A stretch of DNA of 36,292 bases from Acidobacteriota bacterium (GCA_026394015.1 JAPKZA010000280.1:1-36292), one strand, 5' to 3'. Counted from the first letter of the stretch, positions 1 to 11,243 are shown. Notes: generated by a model not told the origin, from the sequence alone. Program-made: numbers and translations.

Positions 1-134
1 TCGGCCCCGGGAATGGCGGCACCCGATGTATCTTTGATCGTCCCGTTGATGGCCGCGAATGAGACTTGCGCCGGAGCGGGGGCAGTGGTGAGAAGGAGCC
101 AGACCATGGATGCACTGAGAACGGAATGTCGCAT
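1..134 (-). CDS. Exported protein N-terminus, probable carboxypeptidase-regulatory/TonB-receptor-like OMP (partial)
   Basis: An open frame runs from ATG at 134-132 off the left edge of the window, giving 44 codons. Residues 1-24 are a signal peptide: a hydrophobic stretch (VWLLLTT) then APAPAQ. The mature start reads VSFAAINGTIKDTSGAAIPGA, which fits the first beta strands of a carboxypeptidase regulatory-like (CarboxypepD_reg) domain, where G-x-V/I-x-D-x-SGA-x-IPGA is typical. In Acidobacteriota this domain usually heads very long TonB-receptor-like beta barrels; that is family knowledge, since the barrel lies outside the window. A GAGG sequence 8 bases before the ATG supports the start. The true partner or substrate cannot be read here. 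Confidence 0.6.
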   Translation of the reverse strand, partial: MRHSVLSASMVWLLLTTAPAPAQVSFAAINGTIKDTSGAAIPGA

Positions 135-214
135 GAGTTAAGCCTCGTAATGAAGCAACGATAGGCTATCACAACAGTTGGCCAGGGTTGGCCGGTCTTC
201 GTCGAGTGATCGAG

Positions 215-241
215 CTGACGCTCCACCTAGGCACATATAAT
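215..241 (+). promoter_or_regulatory. Possible promoter of the VapBC-like remnant
   Basis: CTGACG (215-220) and a perfect TATAAT (236-241) are separated by 15 bp, slightly short for sigma70. The predicted transcript start, around 248, would lie only about 9 bases before the ATT codon that occupies the antitoxin's expected start position. The pair may once have been expressed from an almost leaderless mRNA. Confidence 0.35.
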
Positions 242-256
242 TGCTATACCCGCAAC

Positions 257-478
257 ATTCCGCAATTGAATTTTTATCTCCCCCAAGCCACTGCGAAAGT
301 CCTCCGGCGTCGGGCTGCCGCCGCCGCCTTGCCGCTCTCCCGGTACATCGCCAAGGTCGTGTTGGGAGAACACAAACGCGGTTGGCCGCCCGGGTACTTT
401 CAAAAGACGGTCGGATCGTGGGCGAGAGACGTCGTCGAACCCACCGAACTTCAATTGGAATCGCGGATTTCTTTTAAG
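257..478 (+). pseudogene. Decayed VapB-type antitoxin
   Basis: The frame beginning IPQLNFYL, followed by an alpha-helical LRRRAAAAALPLSRYIAKVV and a GWPPGYFQKTVGSW segment, looks like the ribbon-helix-helix antitoxins (about 74 residues, starting MPQLxxY) found just upstream of PIN toxins. The expected initiator position (257-259) is ATT, one base from ATG. The expected stop, after ISF, is AAG (476-478), one base from TAG. The frame therefore stays open to 787, into the toxin region. The only in-frame start upstream is a TTG at 188 with no convincing ribosome site, and it would add 23 unrelated residues. I infer loss of start and stop. Initiation at ATT, or a small frameshift ending at TAA 475-477, cannot be excluded. 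Confidence 0.5.
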
Positions 479-569
479 GAACCGCGCACAACGGACTCGC
501 TTCGGCACGGCAGGATGGGCGAGTTCCTCGCGCGCTCGAGCCGTGCCTGCGCGGCCTGTGCGCTTTTAA

Positions 570-962
570 GTGACCCGTTACAGTCTCGATACCAATATTT
601 GCATCGGCTTCCTAAACGGAGACCCCTCCATCGTAGCGGCGCTTCAGGCCCTCGAGCCGGAAGATGCCGTTGTCTGCAGCATAGTGCGCGCCGAATTGTA
701 CTTCCGCGCGAGGAGCAGCGCTCGAGTCGAGCGGAACATCAAAAGCCTCTCCTCGTTTCTGGCTCCCCTGCAATCGGCCGACTTTGACGAAGAATCCGCG
801 ATCGAATAGGGCATCATTCGGGCCGAGCTAGCGCAACGCGGAACACCGATCGGCCCCAACGACCTTCTCCTCGCGGCTATCGCCCGCCGACGCGATCAAG
901 TACTCGTCACGCGAAATGACCGGGAGTTTTTGCGGGTTCGTGGCTTGCGCGTCGAAATTTAA
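570..962 (+). pseudogene. VapC-type PIN-domain toxin with premature amber stop
   Basis: From GTG 570 the frame reads TRYSLDTNICI and continues as a PIN-domain ribonuclease toxin. The acidic metal site is recognisable: D7 (LDTN), E42 (RAEL), D98 (GPNDLL) and D117 (TRND). Codon 80 (807-809) is TAG, where homologues commonly have tyrosine in a Y-G-x-I-R-A context, so it is one base from TAC or TAT. The downstream 50 codons remain in frame and uncorrupted (GIIRAEL, GTPIGPND, LVTRNDREF), ending at TAA 960-962. That suggests a recent lesion. A product stopping at codon 80 would lack D98 and D117 and should be inactive. The 3' end overlaps the convergent kinase gene by 4 bp. Confidence 0.8.
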
Positions 963-2758
963 GGGCGGTGCTGCTCCAGCATCGCTGCCAACTGTTGCAG
1001 CGTGAAAGGTTTGGCAAGATAGCCGTCCATCCCCGCTGCCAGGCATTCGTGTCGATGCTTCTCCAACGCGTTGGCGGTCACCGCGACGATCGGCACCCGG
1101 TCGCCTCTCGCTTCCAACTCCCGAATCTCACGCGTCGCCCCTAACCCATCCAAGTTCGGCATCCGGTAGTCCATCAGAATCAGATCCGGCCTCTCCGACC
1201 GCCACCGCTCCACCGCCTCTTGGCCATCCGCCGCGATCACTGTCCGATGCCCCAACCCTTCGAGCATTCTCACCAGCACGAAGCGATTCACTTCGTTGTC
1301 CTCCGCCACCAGTACCCGCAGGCTCTCGGTCAGCGGAGCTGCAGCGGCCGGTGGAACCACCGCCGGGGCCGGGGCGGCCTCGGGCGCTGCCACCGTGAAC
1401 GTGAATGTGCTGCCTACCCCCAACTCCGATTGGACCTCGATACCCGATCCTCCCAACAGCCTCACCAGTTCTTGCGAGAGAAAAAGGCCCAGCCCGGTTC
1501 CCCGGCTCGATGCCGCCACCGCGTTACTGGCCTGGTAAAACTGCTGCATCAGATGGGGAAGGTCCGCCGCTGGGATGCCACAGCCGGTGTCCGCCACCGC
1601 GATTCGAAGCCGATCCGCCCAGTAGGCTACCCGGACCTGGACCGAGCCCGTATTCGTGAACTTCAACGCGTTTTGAACCAGATTCGGTAGGATGCGGTTG
1701 AACAACGTAGCGTCCGTCGTCACCCCCGTTGGCAACGAAGTCTCGTAAACCGTTTCGAGCAATACTCCCTTTTCCGCCGCCGAAAGAGAAAACATCGAAA
1801 CAACACCCTCGATCAAAGGGCGGAGGGCGACGGGTGCCAGAGTAACGGTGGTGCGGCCCTCCTCGATCCGGGCGACGTCGAGGATGTCGTCGACCAACGC
1901 TAGCACCTCTCCAGCGCATTGGCCGATGGAGACGATGACCTCGTCCTTTTCGCTCTCGGGCATTCTCTGCGACAGCATGGAGGTCAGTCCAATCAGCCCG
2001 GCGAGCGGGGTCCGCAGTTCGTGGGTCACGGTCGAAAGAAACGCCGACTTGGCCTGGTTGTGCCGTTGCGCGGCTTCGGTCAGTTCAAAGAACAACGACA
2101 GCACCATGAAAACGCCGATCACGATCCCAATCAGAGCGGCCGTCGGCGAGGTTGCCGGGAAGTATACGGCACCGTCAGTAAGGTGGCTCACCCCGACCAG
2201 AAATTGGTGAATCGCCTGCAGACCGCAGGATAGCGGAATAGCAAAGCGAAAGTGAGATCCCGCGCGCCGCTTCGCCATCCGGGCGTAGGCCACGCCGAAC
2301 GAAACCGTCGCTGCGGAGAGCAGAAACAATTTGGGGGTTAAGCTAAAACGATAAACCTCGCCTTCGTTCGTGAAGCGAACTCGTGTCATCACCGCCACGC
2401 TCGCTCCGGCCGCGGCCATCGAACCTGCCACCGCGACTAGAAACAGTCGGCGACTGTGCGGTCGATAGGTGGACCAGGCGGCGAGCAGGACAAAGGCGGG
2501 TTGAAGATAGCCAATGATCTGATTGGGAATGAGGAAGGCGAGGGAAAAGACACGGCTGGGCGAAGGCTCAACGATGCGGGAAACCAGGAACAGGGCGAGT
2601 TGAAAAAAAGCGACATACCAAGCGAGTGACCAGTAGTAGATCGCCTTTTCGGCCCCGAGTCGTCGATAGGCCAAGTGGCTGGCTACGGCAAATACAAGCC
2701 AAATGAGTGCCAGGGAGCAGTAGAGCGACAAAAATTCCGAACTAATAGGAGTTCTCAC
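959..2758 (-). CDS. Membrane-bound hybrid sensor histidine kinase with C-terminal receiver
   Basis: 599 residues. About seven hydrophobic segments fill residues 10-225 and form the membrane sensor; no PAS or HAMP domain is evident. The HisKA dimerisation helix carries H246 in FLSTVTHELRTPL. The HATPase_c domain has the N box at N363 (NLVQNALKFT), the G1 box DTGCGIP (390-396) and the G2 box RGTGLGL (419-425). An Ala/Pro linker (458-476) leads to a receiver with the acidic pair E486/D487, phosphoacceptor D530 (LILMDYRMP) and K583 (LAKPF). The protein should autophosphorylate H246 and pass the phosphate to D530. No Hpt or output regulator lies next to it, so the downstream partner is unknown. 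The start is GTG 2758 with a weak ribosome site. Confidence 0.93.
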   Translation of the reverse strand: MRTPISSEFLSLYCSLALIWLVFAVASHLAYRRLGAEKAIYYWSLAWYVAFFQLALFLVSRIVEPSPSRVFSLAFLIPNQIIGYLQPAFVLLAAWSTYRPHSRRLFLVAVAGSMAAAGASVAVMTRVRFTNEGEVYRFSLTPKLFLLSAATVSFGVAYARMAKRRAGSHFRFAIPLSCGLQAIHQFLVGVSHLTDGAVYFPATSPTAALIGIVIGVFMVLSLFFELTEAAQRHNQAKSAFLSTVTHELRTPLAGLIGLTSMLSQRMPESEKDEVIVSIGQCAGEVLALVDDILDVARIEEGRTTVTLAPVALRPLIEGVVSMFSLSAAEKGVLLETVYETSLPTGVTTDATLFNRILPNLVQNALKFTNTGSVQVRVAYWADRLRIAVADTGCGIPAADLPHLMQQFYQASNAVAASSRGTGLGLFLSQELVRLLGGSGIEVQSELGVGSTFTFTVAAPEAAPAPAVVPPAAAAPLTESLRVLVAEDNEVNRFVLVRMLEGLGHRTVIAADGQEAVERWRSERPDLILMDYRMPNLDGLGATREIRELEARGDRVPIVAVTANALEKHRHECLAAGMDGYLAKPFTLQQLAAMLEQHRP

Positions 2759-3221
2759 GCCCGGGTCCGCCGTTCTTCACCTTTCATCCACGCCACCGAA
2801 CCCGGCGGCGAACTCGAAGGGAGCTGCTTTCCCGCCCCCACGAGCCACGAATGTGTTTGTCGCCAACAGCGTGTCGCCGTCGGCTGGAACGGTTCCAACT
2901 CGATACAATCTCCTGAGTTCCGATCGTTCAAGTTCATTTCCGCTGTCCTATCATACCCTTGCCGGGAGGGGCGTTCCGATTAATCTCAATTTCTCTGCGA
3001 GACTGAAACTCCATCGTAGTCCTCTCGGGCGTCCGCCCTATTCCAGGAAAAGCAGTCAGGGTCACCCCGCTTCCCCCCCCACAGTGGGAACGGCGCGTCG
3101 CCCGCCCGCGCAAAAATGAAGCATGAACCCAGGAAGTGGCTGAAAATACGCCACTTCCGCGTTCGGTCTATCCTTTTTGGGCTCCCGCCAAAGCGCTGCG
3201 AGAACCCAGTTCGACCCAGAT
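2759..3221. other. Intergenic region of 463 bp with no convincing gene
   Basis: This lies between the kinase start and the M14 peptidase stop, so it probably holds the kinase promoter. On the minus strand TATGAT (2955-2950) is a fair -10 candidate without a good -35. It is followed by a 60-codon ORF (ATG 2937 to TGA 2755) whose stop overlaps the kinase GTG in a GTGA arrangement. Its protein resembles nothing I know and codon quality is poor, so I do not call it a gene. An inverted repeat at 3132-3158 is listed separately. Confidence 0.5.
3132..3158. repeat. Perfect 9-bp inverted repeat, possible weak terminator
   Basis: GGAAGTGGC (3132-3140) and GCCACTTCC (3150-3158) flank a 9-base loop. It lies 64 bases beyond the M14 peptidase stop in the direction of that operon. 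On the minus strand the next T-run (ATTTTT) starts some 14 bases after the stem. It is therefore not a textbook intrinsic terminator, but it may slow or end transcription of the gltBD-peptidase operon. Confidence 0.4.
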
Positions 3222-5051
3222 TTATTCGACTCGAACCACCGGATACGCATCCCGGTCCGGCTCCAGGTACGGCGAGCGCTCATACCACCACTGCAGACGA
3301 GCCCGTGGATTGGCCGCAAACTTGGCGTCGCCGGCCACCTTCCCGTCAAATTCCGCCTTCAACGGCGGATGCCGCCGGGCCATCTCCTGCGCAATCGGCT
3401 CGAACACATAATCAGAAAAATACTCCTTCTGTTCGAAGATCGAGTTCATGAAGCCCCAGCGCACCAGCGCATCCGGGGCCGCCGGCTCCAATAGGTTCAG
3501 CACCACCCGCGCCGCCCGCTGGTTCATCGGCACGTAAACGCTGCCAACCGGAATCGTCCGCTTCTCCTTTACGGCAAGAGCCTTAAACTCCACGGCCAGC
3601 CGTCCTTCGAAGGGCACTGTCGTCCACTTCGGCTCCTTCAGCCGATAGGTCGAAAACTCCCCTTGGATCTCCTTCGTCGTCCGTTCGAATTTCACCCCGT
3701 GCCATTCGAGCCGTTCAATGACCTCGATCCATTCCGCCGGTACGTAGTAACCCTTCGGCATCGTCGCCGCCAGCGTCGTGTTCGTCCGGTCAAAGAGCTT
3801 GGTCGCAAGGTCCTCGGTCTCTTTCTGGTAAACGAGCACCGACGATCCGCTCAACGAACTCGGCCGCGCCACGGCCTTCAATCCGCGAAATGTAAACGGC
3901 TTCGATTCGTCGCTCGGCGTTCCGTCCAGGTGTACCTTCGTTCCATTCCCCGCTAAAGCAGCGACAGCCCGGTCGGCTTCTCGCACCGCGGTCTGTAGCG
4001 TCTTCGGGTCGCGCACCAGAATCTCAATCGAACGCCGCATGATGTTGTAGTGCCCCCAACTCCGGGTCTTGAAGGTCTTCAAACTATGGGTCTCGACGAG
4101 CAGCGCCGGTCGGTTCTGCACCGCCGCATAGCCGGTAGAGTACCGCGGAATCAGGCTCTGGGCCTGAAAACCACTCTCCGGCTTACCCCGTTGCCGAAAG
4201 CCACCGTACGGCCCCATCACGTGCCCATCGGTCGTCATCGCGTCCTGCAGCGCCGGCAGGTATCGCTCCCGCGTCCACTTCGCGAGGTTCTCCCAGATGT
4301 CCTGATTCATGGGGGCGTCAATCGTCACGTCGTATTGGAAGTCCGCCCCGTCCGTCACGTGGTTATCGATAAAGAAGTCGGGCAGCCAGGCGTTGAAAAA
4401 GCGCAGCCAAGCCCGCATCTCCGGCGCATCGGCTTTGATGAAATCGCGGTTCAAATTCAGCCGCATCGCGTTCGCCCGAAAGCCCATCTCCTTCGGGCCT
4501 TGTTGGTTGATCCGCGTATACCCGCTCCAGATCTCATGGCCGTCCACGTTGAAAATCGGGATGTTGATCAGAATCACCTGGTCGAGCCACGCGGCGTACT
4601 TCTTCGTCACTGCGACATCGCGCAGCAGCATCTCGCCGGCTTCCTTCCCGTCGACTTCGCCGGGATGGATACAGCTTTCTAGCAATATGATCAGCTTGCC
4701 GGTCTTGCGCGCCGCTTCCGGCGTGAACGCCCGGTCTTTAGAAACAATCGTCGCGATGATATCGCGGCCCTGGGGGGAACGGCCGATTGTGACCGTCTTC
4801 ACCCAGGGGCTGGCTTTCTCGAGGGCCTTGGCATACGCCACCGAATCGGCGTAGTGCCCGGTCTCTGTCCATTGCGACCGTTCTCCGACGGTCAACAAAT
4901 TCTTTGGTGCCGCGGCGGTGCTCTCGGCGAGCGAAACGGCCTTGGCCGCTGCCGGGGGTTCCCATTGGGAAACCGGCGCCATCACGGGAACCTCGACTAC
5001 TTGGGCGAAGCTCAAACTACAACTGAAAATCGATAAAAGGAGGACCCGCAT
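3222..5051 (-). CDS. Secreted M14 family zinc carboxypeptidase
   Basis: 609 residues with a Sec signal peptide at 1-16 (MRVLLLSIFSCSLSFA). The M14 fold is seen in the zinc ligands H129 and E132 (SCIHPGEVDGKE) and H231 (IDNHVTDG), the substrate-binding NLNRDF (199-204), and the catalytic E320 (ALLVETHS). The C-terminal 200 residues are an extension without a recognised domain. It should hydrolyse peptides or modified amino-acid conjugates in the periplasm or outside the cell; the specificity cannot be read. It starts 20 bp after the gltD stop with AGGG just upstream of the ATG, so it probably belongs to the glutamate synthase operon. That would place peptide-nitrogen scavenging under the same control as glutamate synthesis. 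Confidence 0.9.
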   Translation of the reverse strand: MRVLLLSIFSCSLSFAQVVEVPVMAPVSQWEPPAAAKAVSLAESTAAAPKNLLTVGERSQWTETGHYADSVAYAKALEKASPWVKTVTIGRSPQGRDIIATIVSKDRAFTPEAARKTGKLIILLESCIHPGEVDGKEAGEMLLRDVAVTKKYAAWLDQVILINIPIFNVDGHEIWSGYTRINQQGPKEMGFRANAMRLNLNRDFIKADAPEMRAWLRFFNAWLPDFFIDNHVTDGADFQYDVTIDAPMNQDIWENLAKWTRERYLPALQDAMTTDGHVMGPYGGFRQRGKPESGFQAQSLIPRYSTGYAAVQNRPALLVETHSLKTFKTRSWGHYNIMRRSIEILVRDPKTLQTAVREADRAVAALAGNGTKVHLDGTPSDESKPFTFRGLKAVARPSSLSGSSVLVYQKETEDLATKLFDRTNTTLAATMPKGYYVPAEWIEVIERLEWHGVKFERTTKEIQGEFSTYRLKEPKWTTVPFEGRLAVEFKALAVKEKRTIPVGSVYVPMNQRAARVVLNLLEPAAPDALVRWGFMNSIFEQKEYFSDYVFEPIAQEMARRHPPLKAEFDGKVAGDAKFAANPRARLQWWYERSPYLEPDRDAYPVVRVE

Positions 5052-5071
5052 AGGCCCTAGTGTCGCAAACT

Positions 5072-6488
<1,417 letters not shown>

Positions 6489-6496
<8 letters not shown>

Positions 6497-9400
6497 GGAT
6501 CACCTGCTCGCCCTGGGTCGAACCAGAGACATAGTACGGAGTTTCGCGACGCGGTGCGCCGAGGACGCGTTTGAGTTCGTGCGGGAACACCTTGACGAAT
6601 TTGGGCAACATCGAGCCCCAGTTATCGAGAACCATCTTGCCGCGCGGGCTGCCGGTGTAGCGAACGTGCTTCTCGATCAAGTTCTGCAAAACCTGAATGT
6701 CGGCCGCCTCTTCCACCGGTTCAATGTCCACGCCGGACCGGTTGCAACGGGTGCGGCAGAACTCGCCGGATTCATCCAGAACGTAAGCGAGGCCACCACT
6801 CATGCCGGCGGCAAAGTTCTTGCCCGCGACACCCAGGCAGACCACCAAGCCCTTCGTCATATATTCACAACCATGGTCGCCAACCCCTTCGATGACGGCC
6901 GTCGCCCCGGAGTTGCGCACGGCGAACCGTTCGCCGCCCATGCCGTTGAAGAACGCCTCTCCGCTGGTCGCGCCGTACAGCACGACGTTGCCCACCAGGA
7001 TGTTATCTTCCGGCACGAAATGAGAGGACTTCGGCGGATAGACAATGATCCGACCGCCGGACATTCCCTTGCCGACGTAGTCGTTGGCATCGCCTTCCAG
7101 TTCCAGCGTCACGCCGCGAGCCAGAAACGCGCCGAAGCTCTGCCCGGCCGAACCATGGAATTCGAATCGAATCGTATCATCGGGCAGACCGGCCGAACCG
7201 TAGCGCTTGGCCACCTCACCCGAAAGCATGGCGCCCACGGTACGATGCACGTTCCGAATCGGCATTTTGAACTCGATCTTCTCGGCATTCTCAAGGGCCG
7301 GTTTGGCGAAGTCGATCAGCTTGTAGTCGAGCGCGTCGGTCAGCCCATGCTCCTGGCTGATCAGGCAGCGGCGACCCACTTTCGAAGGTACCGGAGGATT
7401 GTAGAGGATTGAGCTGAGGTCGAGACCCTTCGCCTTCCAGTGATGGCTGACGTCGCGGGCTTCGAGCATGTCCACGCGGCCAACCATGTCGTCCACCTTG
7501 CGGAAGCCGAGCTGAGCCATGATTTCGCGCAGCTCTTCGGCGACGAAGAAGAAGAAGTTGATCACGTCTTCCGGCTTGCCTTGGAACTTCGCCCGCAGTG
7601 CCGGGTCCTGCGTCGCAATGCCGACCGGGCAGGTGTTGAGATGGCACTTCCGCATCATGATGCAGCCCATTGTAATCAGCGGGGTGGTGGAGAAGCCGTA
7701 CTCCTCCGCGCCCAGGAGTGCGGCGATGGCGACGTCGCGACCGGTCTGCAGCTTGCCGTCGGTCTGGACACGAATGCGGCTCCGCAGATCGTTCATCACG
7801 AGTACCTGCTGCGTCTCCGCGAGGCCTAGCTCCCAGGGAACGCCAGCGTGGCGGATGGAGGTCATTGGCGCGGCACCGGTGCCGCCCGAATCGCCCGAAA
7901 TCAGAACCAGATCGGCATGAGCCTTGGCGACGCCCGCGGCGACCGTGCCGACTCCGACTTCGGAAACGAGTTTGACCGAGATGCGGGCGACCGGGTTGAC
8001 GTTTTTCAAATCGAAGATCAACTGCGCCAGATCCTCAATCGAGTAGATGTCGTGATGAGGAGGGGGTGAAATCAATCCGACGCCGGGAGTTGAGTGGCGC
8101 ACCTTCGCGATGGCCTCGTCGATCTTGTGGCCGGGTAGCTGGCCGCCTTCGCCGGGCTTGGCGCCCTGCGAGATTTTGATCTGCAGTTCGTCGGCGTTGA
8201 CCAGATAGTTGGTGGTCACCCCGAAACGACCGCTGGCAACCTGCTTAATGGCCGAGCGCTTGGAGTCACCGTTGGGCATCATCTCGAAGCGGGTTTCGTC
8301 CTCGCCGCCTTCGCCGGTGTTGGAGCGGCCCTTCATCCGGTTCATCGCGATGGCGATGGTTTCGTGGGCTTCCTTCGAGATGGATCCATAGGACATGGCA
8401 CCGGTCGCGAAGCGCTTGACGATCTCACTGGCGGGTTCCACCTCCTCAATCGGCACCGGATTGCCGGGCTTGAACTGGAGGAGACCGCGGATGGTGCAGA
8501 GCGCTTTGGTCTGCTTGTTGACGTGATCCGAGTACTCTTTGTAGGTCGCGTAGCTTTCGGTTCGGACGGCGGTTTGGATGGAGGCGACGGTCTGCGGATT
8601 CAGCAGATGGTATTCGCCGCGGATGCGATATTGATAGGTCCCGCCGACGTCGAGTTCGGTGTCGGAGTCGGTGAGCGGCCGGGAGGCGTGGTCGTGCTTC
8701 ATCTTGGCTTCTTTGGCCAGGACTTCCAGGCCGATGCCTTCGATGCGGGACGGGGTACCGGTGAAATACTTCTTTACGACGTCGGAGTTCAGGCCGATGG
8801 CTTCGAAGATTTGAGCGCCGCGGTAGCTCTGCAAGGTCGAGATGCCCATCTTCGAGAAGACCTTCAGCATGCCCTTGTTGATCGCCTTTTTGAAGTGCTT
8901 CAGGGCGACCGGGAAATCGACGGACAGACGGTTGTTGAGCGCCAGGTTTTCGAGGGTCTCGATGGCGAGGTAGGGGTTAATCGCGCTGGCCCCGTAACCG
9001 ATGAGCAAACAGAAGTGCATGACTTCGCGGGGCTCCCCGCTCTCGATGATGAGGGCGACGCGGGTCCGGGTGCCTTCGCGGATGAGATGGTTGTGAACCG
9101 CCGTCAGGGCGAGCAGCGACGGGATCGGGGCGGAGTCGGCGTCGATACCGCGATCACTGAGGATCAGGATGGAGTAGCCGGCTTCGATGGCCCAGGAGGC
9201 GCGTTTGCAGAGCGAATCGAGGGCGCGTTCGAGTTCCACCTCGCCGCCGTGCACGTTGTACAGGGCAGGCAGGGTGTAGGCGAGGAAGTCGCCTTGGCTC
9301 ACGCGGCGCAGCTTTTCGAGATCGCGGTTGGTGAGGATCGGTTGCTTCAGCTTGAGCGTGTGGCAGTGCAGGGGCGTTTCATCGAGCAGATTGCGTTCAT

Positions 9401-11078
9401 TGCCGATGTAGCTCGTCATCGACATGACGAGTTCTTCGCGGATGGGGTCGATGGCCGGATTGGTGACCTGCGCGAAAAGCTGGCGGAAGTAGGTGAACAG
9501 ACTTTGAGGCTTGTCCGAGAGGCAGGCCAGCGGCCAGTCGATACCCATGGAGCCGATGGCTTCTTCGCCGTTGACGGCCATCGGGCCCATGATGACTTTC
9601 AGATCCTCATCGCTGTAGCCGAAGGCGCGCTGGCGCTGCAGCAGCGTTTCGTGTTCGGTGGCGTGGATGCGGGCCGGTTCCGGAATATGGTCGAGCGTGA
9701 TCTGGTTTTCGGTCAGCCATTGGGCGTAGGGCTGGCGGGAATACATCTTCTCTTTCAGCTCTTCGTCGGGGATGATGCGGTGCTCCTGCATGTCGACGAG
9801 GAGCATCTTGCCGGGCTGGAGACGGCCTTTATAATCGACGTCCTCCGGCTTGATCTGCAATACGCCGGTTTCGGAGGCGACGATCAGCAGACCGTCTTTG
9901 GTAACGAGGTAGCGGGAGGGGCGGAGGCCATTGCGATCGAGGGTGGCTCCGATCACCTTACCGTCGGTGAAGGCGACGGAGGCCGGGCCGTCCCACGGCT
10001 CCATAAGCGAGGCGTGGTACTCGTAAAACGCCTTCTTATCCGGGTGCATTGTGGAGTCGGCATCCCAGGCTTCCGGGATGAGCATCGCCATCGCGTGGGG
10101 AAGGGAGCGCCCAGAAAGAGTGAGCAGCTCGACGACGTTATCGAGCGTCGCGGAGTCACTGGCACCTTGCTCGACGATCGGCATGATCTTCTTGAGATCG
10201 TCGCCCCAGAGTGGCGAGGAGAGGACGGCTTCGCGAGCGCGCATCCAGTTCGCGTTGCCTTTGACGGTGTTGATTTCGCCGTTGTGGCAGAGGAATCGGA
10301 AAGGGTGAGCGAGTTTCCAACTGGGAAAGGTATTGGTGGAGAAGCGCTGGTGGACCATCGCCAGCGAGCTTTTGCACTCGGGGTCGGAGAGGTCCTTGTA
10401 GAACTTCTGGATCTGTGGGGCGAGCAGGAGGCCTTTGTAGACTACGGTCCGGCAGCTCAACGAGGGGAGGTAGAAGAAATCCTTATCTCGGATGTCGCTG
10501 CCGGCGATTTCGTGTTCGGCGCGCTTGCGGATGACGTAAAGCTTGCGTTCGAGGGCGTCCTCGGACATGCCCGGCGAGCGGCGAATGAAGATCTGTTCAA
10601 TGTAGGGCTGGGAGGCGCGGGCGACACGACCGATCGCATCGGCGTCAATCGGGGTATCGCGCCAGCCGAGGACTTCGAGGCCCTCTTCGCGGGTGATCCG
10701 TTCCATGATCCCTTCAGCCTGGAGACGGGCGGTGTGTTCGACGGGCAGGAAGACGAGACCCATGCCGTATTCCCCCGCATCGGGCAGGGTGAAAGGCGGC
10801 GACTGCTTTTGACACTCGCGGGCGAAGAAGGAATGAGGAATCTGAATGAGAAGGCCGGCACCGTCGCCGGTTTCGGGGTCGCAGCCGCAGGCACCACGGT
10901 GGGTCAGATTGATCAGAATCTGAACACCCTTCGTGATGATGTCGTGGGAGCGATGTCCCTTAATATTGACAACAAAGCCGATGCCGCACGCGTCGTGCTC
11001 CTGGTCTGGCGAGTAGAGGCCCTGGGCGACGGGAAGACCGGGGCGGGACTGGGTGGGATGCTCGAACTGCTCACTCAT
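6489..11078 (-). CDS. gltB: Glutamate synthase (NADPH) large/alpha subunit
   Basis: 1529 residues from ATG 11078. Domain order is standard: class II glutamine amidotransferase with nucleophile Cys31 (EHDACGIGF), which implies removal of a 30-residue propeptide; a central domain; the FMN-binding synthase TIM barrel with the 3Fe-4S cysteine segment [17 protein letters not shown]; and the C-terminal GXGXG beta helix (e.g. [10 protein letters not shown]). Glutamine-derived ammonia is channelled to 2-oxoglutarate. An upstream in-frame GTG (11093) is less likely because it is itself part of the GTGAGG that forms the Shine-Dalgarno sequence 9 bases before ATG 11078. Transcription should come from the promoter at 11108-11136. 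The LysR gene divergent to it is the natural candidate regulator, as with GltC of Bacillus. Confidence 0.97.
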
Positions 11079-11107
11079 TTGCGGTAACCTCACTTTCCGA
11101 AGATCCT

Positions 11108-11136
11108 ACTATAAAGAATCCATGACTATAAGTCAA
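11108..11136 (-). promoter_or_regulatory. sigma70-like promoter of the gltBD operon
   Basis: Read on the minus strand, TTGACT (11136-11131) and TATAGT (11113-11108) are separated by exactly 17 bp. This is one of the best promoter matches in the window. The predicted start near 11101 gives a leader of about 23 bases, ending in the GTGAGG ribosome site of gltB. Confidence 0.75.
11123..11135. promoter_or_regulatory. Candidate LysR-type operator (T-N11-A dyad)
   Basis: TGACTATAAGTCA is a perfect 13-bp dyad (5-bp arms, 3-bp centre) and also fits the LysR consensus T-N11-A. It overlaps the gltB -35 element. A regulator bound here would block or reposition polymerase, so it could mediate repression or ligand-dependent switching. 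Assignment to the adjacent LysR protein is inference. Confidence 0.5.
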
Positions 11137-11208
11137 ATGAAACCTAATCGTCATCATAATTGATTCAGCTTATATAACAAGATTCGTGATTCTGATAATG
11201 TTTGGGTG

Positions 11209-11236
11209 TTGAAATAAGCAATTCTTATGGTATTCT
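11209..11236 (+). promoter_or_regulatory. Promoter of the lysR gene, predicting a leaderless mRNA
   Basis: TTGAAA (11209-11214) and TATTCT (11231-11236) are spaced by 16 bp. The expected transcript start, at about 11243-11244, coincides with the GTG start codon of the LysR gene. No Shine-Dalgarno sequence precedes that codon, which agrees with leaderless translation. Confidence 0.5.
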
Positions 11237-11243
11237 TGCGTTT

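Noticed and set aside
8364-11087. A 907-codon open frame on the plus strand opposite gltB
   Set aside because: It mirrors the codons of the intact gltB gene, as is common in GC-rich DNA, and shows no domain motif of its own.
11079-11093. GTG 11093 as the gltB start
   Set aside because: This GTG is the first part of GTGAGG, which itself serves as the ribosome site for ATG 11078.
11123-11243. AT-rich gltB-lysR gap as a replication origin
   Set aside because: It shows no DnaA-box-like TTATCCACA repeats and is adequately explained by two divergent promoters.
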